Below, one piece after another: positions 1 to 8,925 of a DNA stretch of 64,000 nucleotides. The position numbers were made by a program, and so were the translations under genes. This DNA is from Micromonospora sp. NBC_00389 (lineage in GTDB: Bacteria; Actinomycetota; Actinomycetes; Mycobacteriales; Micromonosporaceae). The DNA is taken from the NCBI RefSeq assembly GCF_036059255.1, contig NZ_CP107947.1, forward strand, positions 5,952,001 to 6,016,000, written 5' to 3'. Each line of letters opens with the position of its first letter. Position 1 is the first letter of the stretch. Below the pieces are notes generated by a model, which made no database searches, was not told the origin of the DNA, and saw nothing but the letters and a program-made list of their open reading frames with translations.

Positions 1-131
1 GCGGTGGCGGCGACCAGCACCCGGGCGGCGCTGCCCACGGCCACGACCCGGTCACCGGACAGACCGGCGCCGTCGGCCACGAGCCCCTTGTGCACCTTGT
101 GCACCGGCCCCACCTTGCCTCGTTCGCTCAC
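1..131 (-). CDS. 5' end of an unrecognised gene running off the window
   Basis: A frame reading leftwards from a GTG at 131 stays open for 43 codons to the window edge, with G or C in almost every third position, so it looks like the start of a real gene. The visible residues begin VSERGKVGPVHKVHKGL and continue with a Val/Ala-rich stretch. I do not recognise the family. A second GTG at 132-134 is an alternative start, and neither has a convincing ribosome-binding site. The following 216 bases, up to the next gene, show nothing I can name. Confidence 0.4.
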   Translation of the reverse strand, partial: MSERGKVGPVHKVHKGLVADGAGLSGDRVVAVGSAARVLVAAT

Positions 132-350
132 CACGCGGCCCGGCTTCCCGTCCCGATGGGGTTCAAACGGGGCATCACCCACCCAGGGGCACGAATCCCA
201 CAGGTCCGACGGGTGCGTCGGCCATCACCGGCGTTCGGCGACGATCGCCCTCGCGCGGCGGGAGCGGGTCGCCGGGGCCGATCGGACCCCGCGTAGCCCG
301 GACGACGACTTGGGGGTTTCGCCGGGGCCAGGTCGGGCACTTCCGGGCCC

Positions 351-581
351 ATGCACACCGAGGACACCAGCGAGCCCGCCGCCGCCACGATCACCGCGTA
401 CCAGGACGGGCCGCTGCTGGTCCGCGGCGACTTTGCCCTGGTCACCCCGGACGGCGAGCGGATCGACGCCCGCCGGGGCACGGTGGCGCTGTGCCGGTGC
501 GGCAAGTCGGCGCTCAAGCCGTTCTGCGACGGCACCCACAAGGTGGTCAACTTCCGGGCGGGCACCGCCCGGGAGGGCTGA
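351..581 (+). CDS. CDGSH iron-sulfur domain protein
   Basis: A 76-residue protein whose second half carries the CDGSH signature CRCGKSALKPFCDGTH. Cys48, Cys50, Cys59 and His63 are placed as the 3Cys-1His ligands of a redox-active [2Fe-2S] cluster. It has no membrane segment, so it is probably a cytosolic electron-transfer or cluster-sensing protein; its substrate or partner is unknown. It converges with the diiron oxidase-like gene, with only 5 bp between the two stop codons. I recall the same two families lying together in other actinomycetes, which suggests the CDGSH protein may supply electrons to that enzyme (inference). The ATG at 351 lacks a strong Shine-Dalgarno sequence. Confidence 0.85.
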   Translation: MHTEDTSEPAAATITAYQDGPLLVRGDFALVTPDGERIDARRGTVALCRCGKSALKPFCDGTHKVVNFRAGTAREG

Positions 582-586
582 CCGCG

Positions 587-1678
587 CTACGCCACTCCGG
601 CCAGCGGTCCCCCGGTCGCGGACGGCAACGCGGTCGCGGGCACCGAGATGGTCCGTGGGGCGGGTGCCCGCAGCGAGCTGCGGCCGGCGGCCCAGTTGTC
701 CAGCAGGTGCGCGGCGAACAACCGGTCGACCGCGAGCGCGGCGGCCGCGCCGAAGAGCACATCCCCGGCCAGCGCCGGCTCTACCCGGACGAGGCCACCG
801 CAGAGGTCGTGCACGGCGATCTGCTCGTGCACCGCGTCGGCCTCCACGTGCTCGTCGTAGAAGCGGGTGGCCACCTCGTCCAAGCCGAGCCTGCGCAGCC
901 CGTTGCCGTACCGGCGGTTCGGCAGCGACGAGGTCATTTCGAACGCCGCCAGGTGACCGAGGAGCGCGCCGCGCAGCCGTCGGTGCAGCCCGAACAGCGA
1001 CATCAGGTTGTTGGTCGCCAGCGTCACGGCGGGAACCGCGTCCAGATGAGCGCCGTAGCCGGTGTCCATGCCCAACCGGTCGAGCGTGCGCCGGAACAGC
1101 TCGGCGTGCATCCGGTTCAGCTGGCCGTTGCCGTACTCGTCGGTCTGGATCTCCACGAGGGCGGCCTTGGCCGGGCCGCCGAGGCGGGGCAGCGCCCAGC
1201 TGTGCGGGTCCGCCTCCCGCAGGTGGTAGACCGAGCGGTGGGCGACGAACTCGCGGAACTGGGTGAGGTCGGCGCGCCGTTGCAGGGTGGCGGCCAGCGG
1301 CGGGCCGTCGTCGGCGGCGACCAGCTCGGTCAGCCCGACCGTGACGCCGCCGGGCGGCACCGCTGGTGCGCCGACCAGCCGGCGCAGCGCCGCCTCGAAG
1401 GGCCGCTCGGCGCGTGCCCGCAGGGCCAGCAGCGTCGGCTGCCACTCCCAGCCCTCGTCCACCCCACGCCAGCCCCGGTAGTGCAGCTCGTAGCAGAGGA
1501 ACAACGTCAGTTGCAGGTCCTCGTCGGTGAGCGGGTCCGCTGGGTCCAGGTCAGCGCCGAGATCCATCGGAAGGTCGTGTGGCGGTCGCCGCAGGGCCTC
1601 GGTCACCGCCGTGGACAGCGGGCCGCGCGGCCGCGGAAGCGGCGCGGGACCGTAGCGGCGGTCGGTGGGCTGCGGCAT
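587..1678 (-). CDS. Iron-containing redox enzyme (haem-oxygenase-like diiron fold)
   Basis: A 363-residue soluble protein resembling the actinobacterial iron-containing redox enzyme family, which has an all-helical haem-oxygenase-like fold binding two irons. Candidate metal ligands are the acidic/His helices around FLCYELHYRGW (Glu64, His66), the segment EIQTDEYGNG near the middle, and FYDEHVEADAVHEQ towards the C-terminus. Family members perform N- or C-oxygenation or fragmentation reactions, but the substrate here cannot be read from sequence. The start is fixed by GGAGGAACA directly upstream of the ATG at 1678. It converges with the CDGSH gene, its likely redox partner. Confidence 0.75.
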   Translation of the reverse strand: MPQPTDRRYGPAPLPRPRGPLSTAVTEALRRPPHDLPMDLGADLDPADPLTDEDLQLTLFLCYELHYRGWRGVDEGWEWQPTLLALRARAERPFEAALRRLVGAPAVPPGGVTVGLTELVAADDGPPLAATLQRRADLTQFREFVAHRSVYHLREADPHSWALPRLGGPAKAALVEIQTDEYGNGQLNRMHAELFRRTLDRLGMDTGYGAHLDAVPAVTLATNNLMSLFGLHRRLRGALLGHLAAFEMTSSLPNRRYGNGLRRLGLDEVATRFYDEHVEADAVHEQIAVHDLCGGLVRVEPALAGDVLFGAAAALAVDRLFAAHLLDNWAAGRSSLRAPAPRTISVPATALPSATGGPLAGVA

Positions 1679-1728
1679 TGTTCCTCCAGGCGTCGTCGGG
1701 CGGGTACTGATGCCCCGACGGAACGCGC

Positions 1729-3483
1729 CTAAACGAGGCCCTCCGCGTTCACGGTGAGCTCCACCTGCTCACGGACCCTCCGGGCGGCGTCCCCGTTGGC
1801 GTACAGGCCGCGCAGGTCGGCGAAGGCCGGCTCCGGCGGCGCCAGCGACACCGCGGGGTCGACCACGGCCTCCAGTACGCACGGGCGGTCCGCGGCGAGC
1901 GCCTCGTCCCAGGCCGCGCCGACCAGTTCCGGGCGGTCCACCCGGACGCCGTGCAGTCCGAGCAGCCGCGCCCAGCCGGCGTACGGCACGTCGGGACGAC
2001 GCTGGGCCGGGTCGGCTGACGGCTGCCGCCCGCCGCCCATGCCGGACTGGTCGCGGTTGTTGAGCACCAGCACCACCAGCCGCGGATCCCGCCACTCCTG
2101 CCAGTGGTGCGCCACGGTGATCAGCTCGGCGAGCCCGTTGAGCTGCATGGCACCGTCGCCGACCAGCGCGATGACCGGCAGGTCGGGGTCGGCGAGCTTG
2201 GCGGCCAACGCGTACGGCAGGGCGCACCCCATCGAGCCGAGGGTGCCGCACAGCTGCGCGTTCACCCCGGGTGGCAGGACCAGGTGCCGGGCGTACCAGT
2301 AGAGGACCGAACCGACGTCGACCGCCACGGCGCCGACGTGCGGGACCCGGGCGGACAGCTCCTGGAGTACGAGCTGCGGGTTGACCGGTTCGGCCGACGC
2401 GGCGGCCCGGTCGGCCGCGGTGGTTCGCCACCGGTCCACCGAGCTCTCCACCGTGGCGCGCCAATCCTCGTGGGGCCGCTCGGGCACCCGGTCCAGCAGC
2501 GCCCGCAGCGTCTCCGCGGCGTCGCCGACCAGCGGCACGTCGGCCGGGTACCGGCTGCCGATCCGCCGGCCGTCGATGTCGATCTGCACGGTGCGGGCCT
2601 GGTCGGGCATCGGGAAGTAGTCGGTCCACGGGTCGTTGGTGCCGACCATCAACAGCGTGTCGCAGCCGCCCATCAGCTCGGCGGCGGCCATGGTGCCGAC
2701 CTCGCCGAGCACCCCGGTGTGGAAGGGCAGTCGCTCGTCGAGCACCGGCTTGCCCAGCAGCGAGGTGGCCACCCCGGCACCGAGCCGATCCGCCAACTCG
2801 ATGATCTCCTCGGCCGCGCCCCGACCACCCTGGCCCACCAGGATCGCAATGCGCTGGCCGCCGCCGAGCAGTTGCGCGGCGGCGTCGAGGTCCACCTCGT
2901 GCGGCAGCACCCGGGCCAACGACTCGCCCGGGGTCGCCGAGATCACCCCGACCGCGTTCGGCTGCAGGTCGGACACCATGGCCTCCTGCAACTGCCGGGG
3001 CAGCACGACACAGGTCGGGCTGCGGGTCGCCGCCGCCGTGCGGAACGCCTGGTCCAGCAGCGCCGGTACGTGCTCGGGGCTGCGGCCGTACTGGACGAAC
3101 TGGTTGCACACGTCGGCGAAGAGCCGGCTCAACCCGATCTCCTGGTGCGCCCCGCCGAGCGGCCCGGAGATGTCCTCGCCGACGATCGCCACCACCGGCG
3201 TGCTGTCCAGCTTGGCGTCGTAGAGCCCGTTGAGTAGTTGCACCGCGCTGGGCCCCTGGGTGGCCAGGCAGACCCCGATGCCGCCGGTGAACTTGGCGTG
3301 CCCGGTGGCCATGAACGAGGCCGTCTCCTCGTGCCGGGCCGGGATGAACGCCGGGTCGCCGCCGGTACGGTCGAGCGCCTCGACCAGCGGGGCGATCGCC
3401 GCACCCGGGAAGCCGAAGGCGCGCGGCACGCGCCAGGCCAGCAGCCGCTCCACCACCAGGTCGGCGACGCTGCGCTCAGCCAT
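1729..3483 (-). CDS. Thiamine-diphosphate-dependent enzyme (pyruvate oxidase/acetolactate synthase family)
   Basis: A 584-residue protein with the three-domain ThDP architecture. The N-terminal PYR domain has the activating Glu in ARHEETASFMATGHAKF (about residue 52). A central domain follows, then a C-terminal PP domain whose ThDP/Mg motif starts VGDGAMQLNG at about residue 441 and ends near VLVLNNRD. The closest match by eye is the YdaP-like pyruvate-oxidase branch rather than biosynthetic acetolactate synthase, because there is no regulatory-subunit gene or ilv neighbour. I prefer the ATG at 3483: it overlaps the upstream gene's stop by 8 nt, so the two are probably translationally coupled. 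An ATG 24 nt further upstream is possible. Confidence 0.8.
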   Translation of the reverse strand: MAERSVADLVVERLLAWRVPRAFGFPGAAIAPLVEALDRTGGDPAFIPARHEETASFMATGHAKFTGGIGVCLATQGPSAVQLLNGLYDAKLDSTPVVAIVGEDISGPLGGAHQEIGLSRLFADVCNQFVQYGRSPEHVPALLDQAFRTAAATRSPTCVVLPRQLQEAMVSDLQPNAVGVISATPGESLARVLPHEVDLDAAAQLLGGGQRIAILVGQGGRGAAEEIIELADRLGAGVATSLLGKPVLDERLPFHTGVLGEVGTMAAAELMGGCDTLLMVGTNDPWTDYFPMPDQARTVQIDIDGRRIGSRYPADVPLVGDAAETLRALLDRVPERPHEDWRATVESSVDRWRTTAADRAAASAEPVNPQLVLQELSARVPHVGAVAVDVGSVLYWYARHLVLPPGVNAQLCGTLGSMGCALPYALAAKLADPDLPVIALVGDGAMQLNGLAELITVAHHWQEWRDPRLVVLVLNNRDQSGMGGGRQPSADPAQRRPDVPYAGWARLLGLHGVRVDRPELVGAAWDEALAADRPCVLEAVVDPAVSLAPPEPAFADLRGLYANGDAARRVREQVELTVNAEGLV

Positions 3484-4600
3484 TGCCGCGCCCGGGCGTG
3501 CTGGCATCGACGTACCGCAGCACCGCGCCGACGCCGTCGGTGAGCTCGGGTGCCTCGTCCGCGCCCAGCACGGTCAGCGCCGCGTCGGTGCCGACCAGGG
3601 CCCGGACCAGCGCCGCGTCGGCGCGTACCCGCTGCGGGTCGGCCACCGACATCGCGGACAGCTGCCCCGGGTCGACGGCGATCTCAGTCGGCTCCGGGCC
3701 GATCCACAGCTCACCGTTGGCCGACGGGTCGTCCACGATCAGCATGGTGTCGACCTGGTTGCGTTGCAGAGCCCCGACGACCGCGTCGAGCCCGGCACCC
3801 ACGTCCTCCTGCACGCCGAACCTGTCCAGTGCCGCGGTGATCCGCTGGTCGGCGACCTCCGCGATGGTCTGCACGGTGAGGTCGTCCAGCAGGGTCTGGT
3901 CGGAGCCGCCGGCCCGCGAGCCGGCATCGGTGCGGACCACTACGTCCTGCCAACGCTCGGGCATCTGGGCGGCGATCACTCCGGTGGCCCGGACGTCGCC
4001 GGCGACCACCACCACGTCCGCGCCGACCTTGTCGGCCAGCTCCACGGTCGCCGCGGTGACGTCACCGGCGTTGTGGTGCCACGCCTCCATGGCCGCCCGT
4101 TGGTAGCGCGACTGGGACCAGCCACCGGGCTGGACCCGGCGCAGCGGGAAGGACTCCCGGCCGGTGATGTGCGCCCGTCGGGGCACCCCGCCCGCGCTGA
4201 CGGCCATCGCGTCGGCGCCGGTGCGGTCGGCCAGCACCCGCACCCACGCCACCTGCTCGCCACGCTGTGCGAGCAGCGGCATCACATGTGGCAGTGGCGC
4301 GTAACTGGCCAGGTCGCGCACCGGTGGCGCGGAGAGGTACTCGGAGAGCACCACCCGGCCACGGGTGGCGAAGACCGCGAGGCCGTAGTCGCCGACCATC
4401 GGGTCGTGCCCACGGATCACCCGGTCCAGCGCGGCGACGGTCGCCTCGTCGGCGCCCTGGTCGGTCAGTTGACGCGCCAGGGCACGCCAGCGCAGGGCCA
4501 GCGCCTCGTGGGCGTCCTCCGTGTCGGCGGAGGCGTCCAGGTACACCGAGCACCACGGCCCGGGTCGGTCGTAGAGCGGGCGCAGGAAGGACAGCTGCAT
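3476..4600 (-). CDS. baeRF-type (Vms1/Rv2629-like) peptidyl-tRNA release protein
   Basis: A 374-residue protein resembling mycobacterial Rv2629 and the bacterial archaeo-eukaryotic release-factor families. It opens MQLSFLRPLYDRPGPWCSVY, shows the typical SVYLDAS start of the N-terminal domain, and has a late eRF1-like region containing DQTLLDDLTVQTIAEVAD and a GVQEDVGAG segment. Relatives are annotated as Vms1/Ankzf1-type peptidyl-tRNA hydrolases acting on stalled ribosomes; no GGQ motif is visible, so the activity is inferred. It is the first gene of a two-gene unit with the ThDP enzyme, with an 8-nt overlap; why the two are coupled is not clear. Confidence 0.7.
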   Translation of the reverse strand: MQLSFLRPLYDRPGPWCSVYLDASADTEDAHEALALRWRALARQLTDQGADEATVAALDRVIRGHDPMVGDYGLAVFATRGRVVLSEYLSAPPVRDLASYAPLPHVMPLLAQRGEQVAWVRVLADRTGADAMAVSAGGVPRRAHITGRESFPLRRVQPGGWSQSRYQRAAMEAWHHNAGDVTAATVELADKVGADVVVVAGDVRATGVIAAQMPERWQDVVVRTDAGSRAGGSDQTLLDDLTVQTIAEVADQRITAALDRFGVQEDVGAGLDAVVGALQRNQVDTMLIVDDPSANGELWIGPEPTEIAVDPGQLSAMSVADPQRVRADAALVRALVGTDAALTVLGADEAPELTDGVGAVLRYVDASTPGRGNG

Positions 4601-4751
4601 GCTCGACCCCTTTCCAGCTCGACCCCCCGCTTACCCGGGTCGCCCGGGATGTCACCTCGCGGCCGTGAGCCCGTGACCAGGTTTCATTCACGTCGTTCAA
4701 CCGAGGACATCGATACGATCAGTGAACGGAAGCGGACTCTCGGTGGTGGGA

Positions 4752-5291
4752 ATGGACAGCGGACTCGATACCCGACGCATCGTGCACCCGACGGATCGGA
4801 TCGTCACCGGGCGGTTGATCCGCCTGCTCGACGGCTACACCCGCGAGGTACGCATCGGCCAACCGGTGCTGGTCGCGGTGCTCGCCGCGGCCGCGTTCGC
4901 CCGGCTACCCGCCCTGCTGCTGCGCTCGCTCTTCTCCGCTGTTGGCGGCGGCACCCGGCGGCGCTGGAAGGAGCTGAAGCAGGGCCCGGAGTACCTGGTC
5001 ACCCCGGTACGGCTGCGCAACACCGCCGGCCAGCTCTGCGAGGTGGAGCTGCACGGCCACCTGCCGCAGAGCGCCCTGCACCCGGCGGACCACGTGCAGC
5101 TCACCCTCCGCCCGCAACGCGACCCGGAGCTACCGCCCCGGATCGAGCGGATCGTCAACCTCACCACCGGGCAGCTGCTCACCCCGCGTACCGCGACGCT
5201 CTGGTCGCACCTCGGCCCACCACTGCTGTTGCAGGCGGTGCTGGGCGCGCTGCTGCTCGCCGGCGTGGCGGCCTGCTCCGCGCTGACCTGA
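4752..5291 (+). CDS. Hypothetical membrane-associated protein
   Basis: A 179-residue protein that I do not assign to a family. It has a hydrophobic stretch early (VLVAVLAAAAFARLPALLL), a soluble middle that looks like a small beta domain (EYLVTPVRLRNTAGQLCEVE), and a C-terminal hydrophobic segment LLLQAVLGALLLAGVAAC, so both ends may contact the membrane. The ATG at 4752 is preferred because GGTGGTGGGA lies immediately upstream; a GTG at 4722 would add ten residues but has no ribosome site. It stands alone between a divergent gene and the broken hydrolase. Confidence 0.55.
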   Translation: MDSGLDTRRIVHPTDRIVTGRLIRLLDGYTREVRIGQPVLVAVLAAAAFARLPALLLRSLFSAVGGGTRRRWKELKQGPEYLVTPVRLRNTAGQLCEVELHGHLPQSALHPADHVQLTLRPQRDPELPPRIERIVNLTTGQLLTPRTATLWSHLGPPLLLQAVLGALLLAGVAACSALT

Positions 5292-5339
5292 CCGGCCGGC
5301 CGGGTTTCCGGGCCCGGCCGGGCGGGCACCGGCTTCGGC

Positions 5340-6130
5340 ATGTTTCCTGGATTCACGCTTGAGGAGATCGACGTCGGCCCGGTACGCCTGCGGGTACGCC
5401 ACGGCGGGTCCGGCTCGCCGGTCGTGCTGCTGCACGGCCATCCCCGTACCCACGCCACCTGGCACCGCGTGGCGCCGCTGCTCGCCGAGCGGCACACCGT
5501 GATCTGCCCGGACCTGCGCGGCTACGGCGGTTCGACGAAGCCGGCGGAGACCGCCGACCATTCCGGGTACGCCAAGCGGGCGATGGCGGGCGACGTGGTC
5601 GCGCTGCTCGACAAGCTCGGTCACCAGCGGGCCGCGGTGATCGGCCACGACCGTGGCGCGTACGCGGCGATGCGCACCGCGCTGGACCACCCGGACCGGG
5701 TCAGCCGGCTCGGCGTGCTCGACGGGATCCCGATCGGTGCCGCGCTGGACACCTGCGACGCCCGGTTCGCCGCCCGGTGGTGGCACTGGTTCTTCCTGGG
5801 CCAGACCGACAAGCCGGCGGAACGGGCTACTCCCGGGCGATCCACGACCCGGCGACGGTGCACGCGATGTGCGAGGACTACCGCGCGGGCCTGGGGCCGG
5901 ATCGGGCCGCCGACGACGCGGACCGGGCCGCCGGGCGGAAGATCGGCTGCCCGGTGCTGTTCGTGTGGGCCGAACGTGACGACATGGTGGACCTGCACGG
6001 AGACCCGGCGGCGATCTGGCGGGAGTGGGCCGACGACGTACGGGCCACCTCGATCGACTCGGGTCACCACATGGCCGAGGAGGCGCCGGAGGCCCTCGCT
6101 GCCGTACTCGCCGACTTCCTGGCCGACTGA
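5340..6130 (+). pseudogene. Alpha/beta hydrolase (haloacetate-dehalogenase-like), broken by an internal deletion and frameshift
   Basis: The first frame (5340 to about 5830) encodes a normal alpha/beta hydrolase start: oxyanion region LLHGHPRTHATWH, LRGYGGS, and nucleophile elbow VIGHDRGAYAAMR with Asp where dehalogenases have it. After WWHWFFLGQTDKPAER the match moves into another frame (from about 5830), which carries YSRAIHDPATVHAMCEDYRA, the acid region VLFVWAERDD and the catalytic His region DSGHHMAEEAPEAL, ending at 6130. Intact relatives have roughly 20 more residues at the junction, so an out-of-frame deletion is more likely than a single-base error. No functional enzyme is expected. 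Confidence 0.75.
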
Positions 6131-6188
6131 CCGCTCAGCGCGACCGGCGGCTCAGGTCGACTGACCGCTCAGCGCGACCGGCAGCGGG

Positions 6189-6533
6189 TCAACCGACCGG
6201 GGCGGGCTCGCGCACCGGCTGACGGTCGGTGCCGAGCATCCCCCGGCGGCGGGCCCAGCGCTCGAAAACCAGGGTGGCGAACGGCGGCACCGCGCAGGCC
6301 AACGCGACCACCGTGGCAGGCAGGCTCCACCGGTGCAGTCGGGCCACCACCAGCACCAGCAGGGCGTACGCGACGAACAGGCCGCCGTGGATCGGACCGA
6401 AGATCTTGACGCCCAGCTCGTTGTCCGGCGGGCCGTACTTGACCGCCATGCCGACCAGCAGGGCAAGCCAGGAGCACGCCTCGGCGATCGCCGCCGCGAC
6501 GAAGAGCCCGGTCACCTTCTCGCGCATACCCAC
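6189..6533 (-). CDS. DUF3817 integral membrane protein
   Basis: A 114-residue protein with three hydrophobic segments and the DUF3817 pattern: an N-terminal helix with EACSWLALLVGMAVKY, then GPIHGGLFVAYALLV, then a third helix ending in a basic tail (FERWARRRG). Members are small inner-membrane proteins of unknown role. The GTG at 6533 has GAGAGG seven bases upstream; an ATG two codons later is an alternative. It is separated from the divergent glutamate-cysteine-ligase-like gene by about 175 bp, which should hold promoters for both. Confidence 0.75.
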   Translation of the reverse strand: MGMREKVTGLFVAAAIAEACSWLALLVGMAVKYGPPDNELGVKIFGPIHGGLFVAYALLVLVVARLHRWSLPATVVALACAVPPFATLVFERWARRRGMLGTDRQPVREPAPVG

Positions 6534-6709
6534 GCCACCACCTCTCGGGCGGCAATGCTATCGGTGCGGACCGGGCGCACCCGAGCAGACCGCCCGGACG
6601 CGACAGGGATCACCAAGCCCGCCGGTGGGTAGGAAAAGACCATCGGGTCTTCCCCCGCCCGCCGGGGACGTGCGAGGTTAGGGGGACCAGCGGTGACAGG
6701 GTGGTGACC

Positions 6710-8188
6710 ATGGGCGAGGACGTCGGCGTACGGACCTTCAGTCGGGAGGACCGGGCCCGCTACCGCGAGAAGGTCCGCAACTGCCTGGACGTCTTCGCCG
6801 AGATGCTGCGCGAGTCGCGGTTCGACATCGACCGGCCACTGACCGGGCTGGAGATCGAGCTGAACCTGGTCGACCAGGAGTCGAATCCGGCGATGCGCAA
6901 TGCCGACGTGCTGGCGGCCATCGCGGACCCGAGCTTCCAGACCGAGCTGGGCCAGTTCAACATCGAGATCAACGTGCCGCCGCGCCGGCTGACCGGCACC
7001 GGCACCGCCGAATTCGAGGAGAACGTCCGGGCCAGCCTCAACGCCGCCGAGGAGAAGGCCCGCGCGATCGGCGCGCACATGGTCATGATCGGCATCCTGC
7101 CGACGTTGCGCCCGGAGCACCTGACCGCCGAGACGCTCTCGGCCAGCCCCCGCTACAAGCTGCTCAACGAGCAGATCTTCGCCGCTCGGGGCGAGGACCT
7201 GCCGATCGCCATCAGCGGGGTGGAACGGTTGGCGGTCACCGCCGACACGATCACCCCGGAGGCGGCCTGCACCAGCACACAGTTCCACCTCCAGGTCAGC
7301 CCGGCCCAGTTCGCCGACTACTGGAACGCCGCCCAGGCGATCGCCGGCCTCCAGGTGGCGCTCGGCGCGAACTCACCGCTGTTCTTCGGCCGGGAGCTGT
7401 GGCGCGAGACGCGCATCCCGCTGTTCCAGCAGGCCACCGACACCCGGTCGGAGGAGATCAAGGCGCAGGGCGTACGGCCACGGGTCTGGTTCGGCGAACG
7501 CTGGATCACCAACGTGTTCGACCTCTTCGAGGAGAACGTGCGCTACTTTCCGGCGCTGCTGCCGGTCTGCGACCCGGAGGACCCGGCGCAGGCGTTGGCC
7601 GCCGGTGAGGTGCCCAAGCTCGCCGAGCTACGGCTGCACAACGGCACCGTCTACCGGTGGAACCGACCGGTGTACGACGTGTCGCGCGGCCGGCCGCACC
7701 TGCGGGTGGAGAACCGGGTGCTGCCCGCCGGGCCTACCGTGCTGGACACCATCGCCAACGGCGCCTTCTACTTCGGGCTGGTGCGCGCCCTGGCCGAGTC
7801 GGACCGGCCGCTGTGGTCGCAGATGTCGTTCAGTGCCGCCGAGGAAAACTTCACCAGCTGCGCCCGGTACGGCATCGACGCGCAGGTCTTCTGGCCCGGC
7901 CTCGGCTACCTGCCGGTGACCGAGCTGGTGCTGCGCCGGCTGCTGCCGCTGGCGCACCACGGCCTGGACCAGTGGGGCTTGGATCCGGCCGAGCGCGACC
8001 GGCTGCTCGGCATCATCGAGCAGCGCTGCCTGACCGGCCGCAACGGCGCGAGTTGGCAGGTGGAGACGCTGCACCGGCTGGAGACCGCCGACCACCTGGA
8101 CCGGCCGGCGGCGCTGCGCGAGGTGGTCCGGCACTACGTGACGTTGATGCACAGCAACCGGCCGGTGCACGAGTGGCCCATCCCCTGA
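6710..8188 (+). CDS. Glutamate-cysteine ligase family protein
   Basis: A 492-residue protein matching the actinobacterial glutamate-cysteine ligase-like family (GCS2-type carboxylate-amine ligases). Conserved blocks include LTGLEIELNLVD near residue 45, the metal and substrate region TELGQFNIEINVPPR, STQFHLQVSP, and the late ELRLHNGTVYRWNRPVYD followed by RVENRVLPAGP. These enzymes join Glu to an amine with ATP. In mycothiol-using actinomycetes the real product is often unknown, so gamma-glutamylcysteine formation should not be assumed. The ATG at 6710 is chosen because GGGTGG lies 5 bases upstream; GTG 6701 is the alternative. Confidence 0.8.
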   Translation: MGEDVGVRTFSREDRARYREKVRNCLDVFAEMLRESRFDIDRPLTGLEIELNLVDQESNPAMRNADVLAAIADPSFQTELGQFNIEINVPPRRLTGTGTAEFEENVRASLNAAEEKARAIGAHMVMIGILPTLRPEHLTAETLSASPRYKLLNEQIFAARGEDLPIAISGVERLAVTADTITPEAACTSTQFHLQVSPAQFADYWNAAQAIAGLQVALGANSPLFFGRELWRETRIPLFQQATDTRSEEIKAQGVRPRVWFGERWITNVFDLFEENVRYFPALLPVCDPEDPAQALAAGEVPKLAELRLHNGTVYRWNRPVYDVSRGRPHLRVENRVLPAGPTVLDTIANGAFYFGLVRALAESDRPLWSQMSFSAAEENFTSCARYGIDAQVFWPGLGYLPVTELVLRRLLPLAHHGLDQWGLDPAERDRLLGIIEQRCLTGRNGASWQVETLHRLETADHLDRPAALREVVRHYVTLMHSNRPVHEWPIP

Positions 8189-8213
8189 CCCGGCCCCGGC
8201 CCCTGAGTCGCGG

Positions 8214-8795
8214 TCACTGCGCCGGGCGGTCCCATGGCGACGGGTCGTCGCGGAGTCTGCTGTAGAGGTACCCGTCGCGCCACCGGCCGGCCCGGAACTC
8301 GCAGGCCCGCACGACTCCTTCGAGCTGGAAGCCGGCCTTCTCCAGGGACCGCTGCTCGGCGACGTTCTCCGGGTGGGTGCCGGCCTGGACGCGCTGCGCC
8401 GGGGTGTGCTCGAACAGGTAGTCGCAGAGCAGTGCCTGTGCCCGCCAGCCGACGCCCCGGCCGCGCCACGCCGGCAGCAGGACGATCCCGATCTCCCAGT
8501 ACGAGGCCCGGCCGCCGTAGCACCCCGAGAGGTAGCTGACGAAGCCGGCGGGGGCCCGCTCCGGCTCGACCTCCACGACGAGCCGTCCGTCGTCCGCGCC
8601 GAGCCAGCCGTCGACGGCGAACCGCCGGGCCGGCGCACCCGGGTCGCGGAAACCGGCCCAGTCCAGCCCGATAAGACCCGGCTCGGTGCAGAACCGCCGG
8701 AACATCGCCAGGTCGGCCGAGGCGACCGGCCGCAGTCGAACGGTGAGATTGTCCGTCCGGGAAGCCGGAGTGTCACCACTCTCCATTGCCGACAC
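8214..8795 (-). CDS. GNAT-family N-acetyltransferase
   Basis: A 193-residue GNAT protein. It shows the N-terminal LRPVASADLAMFRRF strand-helix, the beta4 strand WEIGIVLLPAWRGRGVG with the acetyl-CoA pyrophosphate loop, and the C-terminal NVAEQRSLEKAGFQLEGVVR typical of the RimJ/RimL-like branch. The likely reaction is acetylation of an amine from acetyl-CoA; the acceptor is not predictable. It converges with the upstream ligase gene, with 25 bp between stops. The start could be the GTG at 8795 or the ATG at 8786. Confidence 0.8.
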   Translation of the reverse strand: MSAMESGDTPASRTDNLTVRLRPVASADLAMFRRFCTEPGLIGLDWAGFRDPGAPARRFAVDGWLGADDGRLVVEVEPERAPAGFVSYLSGCYGGRASYWEIGIVLLPAWRGRGVGWRAQALLCDYLFEHTPAQRVQAGTHPENVAEQRSLEKAGFQLEGVVRACEFRAGRWRDGYLYSRLRDDPSPWDRPAQ

Positions 8796-8925
8796 GGTAG
8801 CCGCCCCACGCTGGCCCGGCCGCCCCGTGGCGCGACGTTCCGTGCCCTCCTTTGTGGACCCCCAGGGTCATCGACGTTTGTCGTAGGCTGGTGCGGCTCG
8901 ACATCGACCTGGTGACGATGAAGGG

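Noticed and set aside
225..1445. A 406-codon minus-strand frame
   Set aside because: It overlaps the diiron enzyme in another frame and is Arg/Gly-rich shadow sequence.
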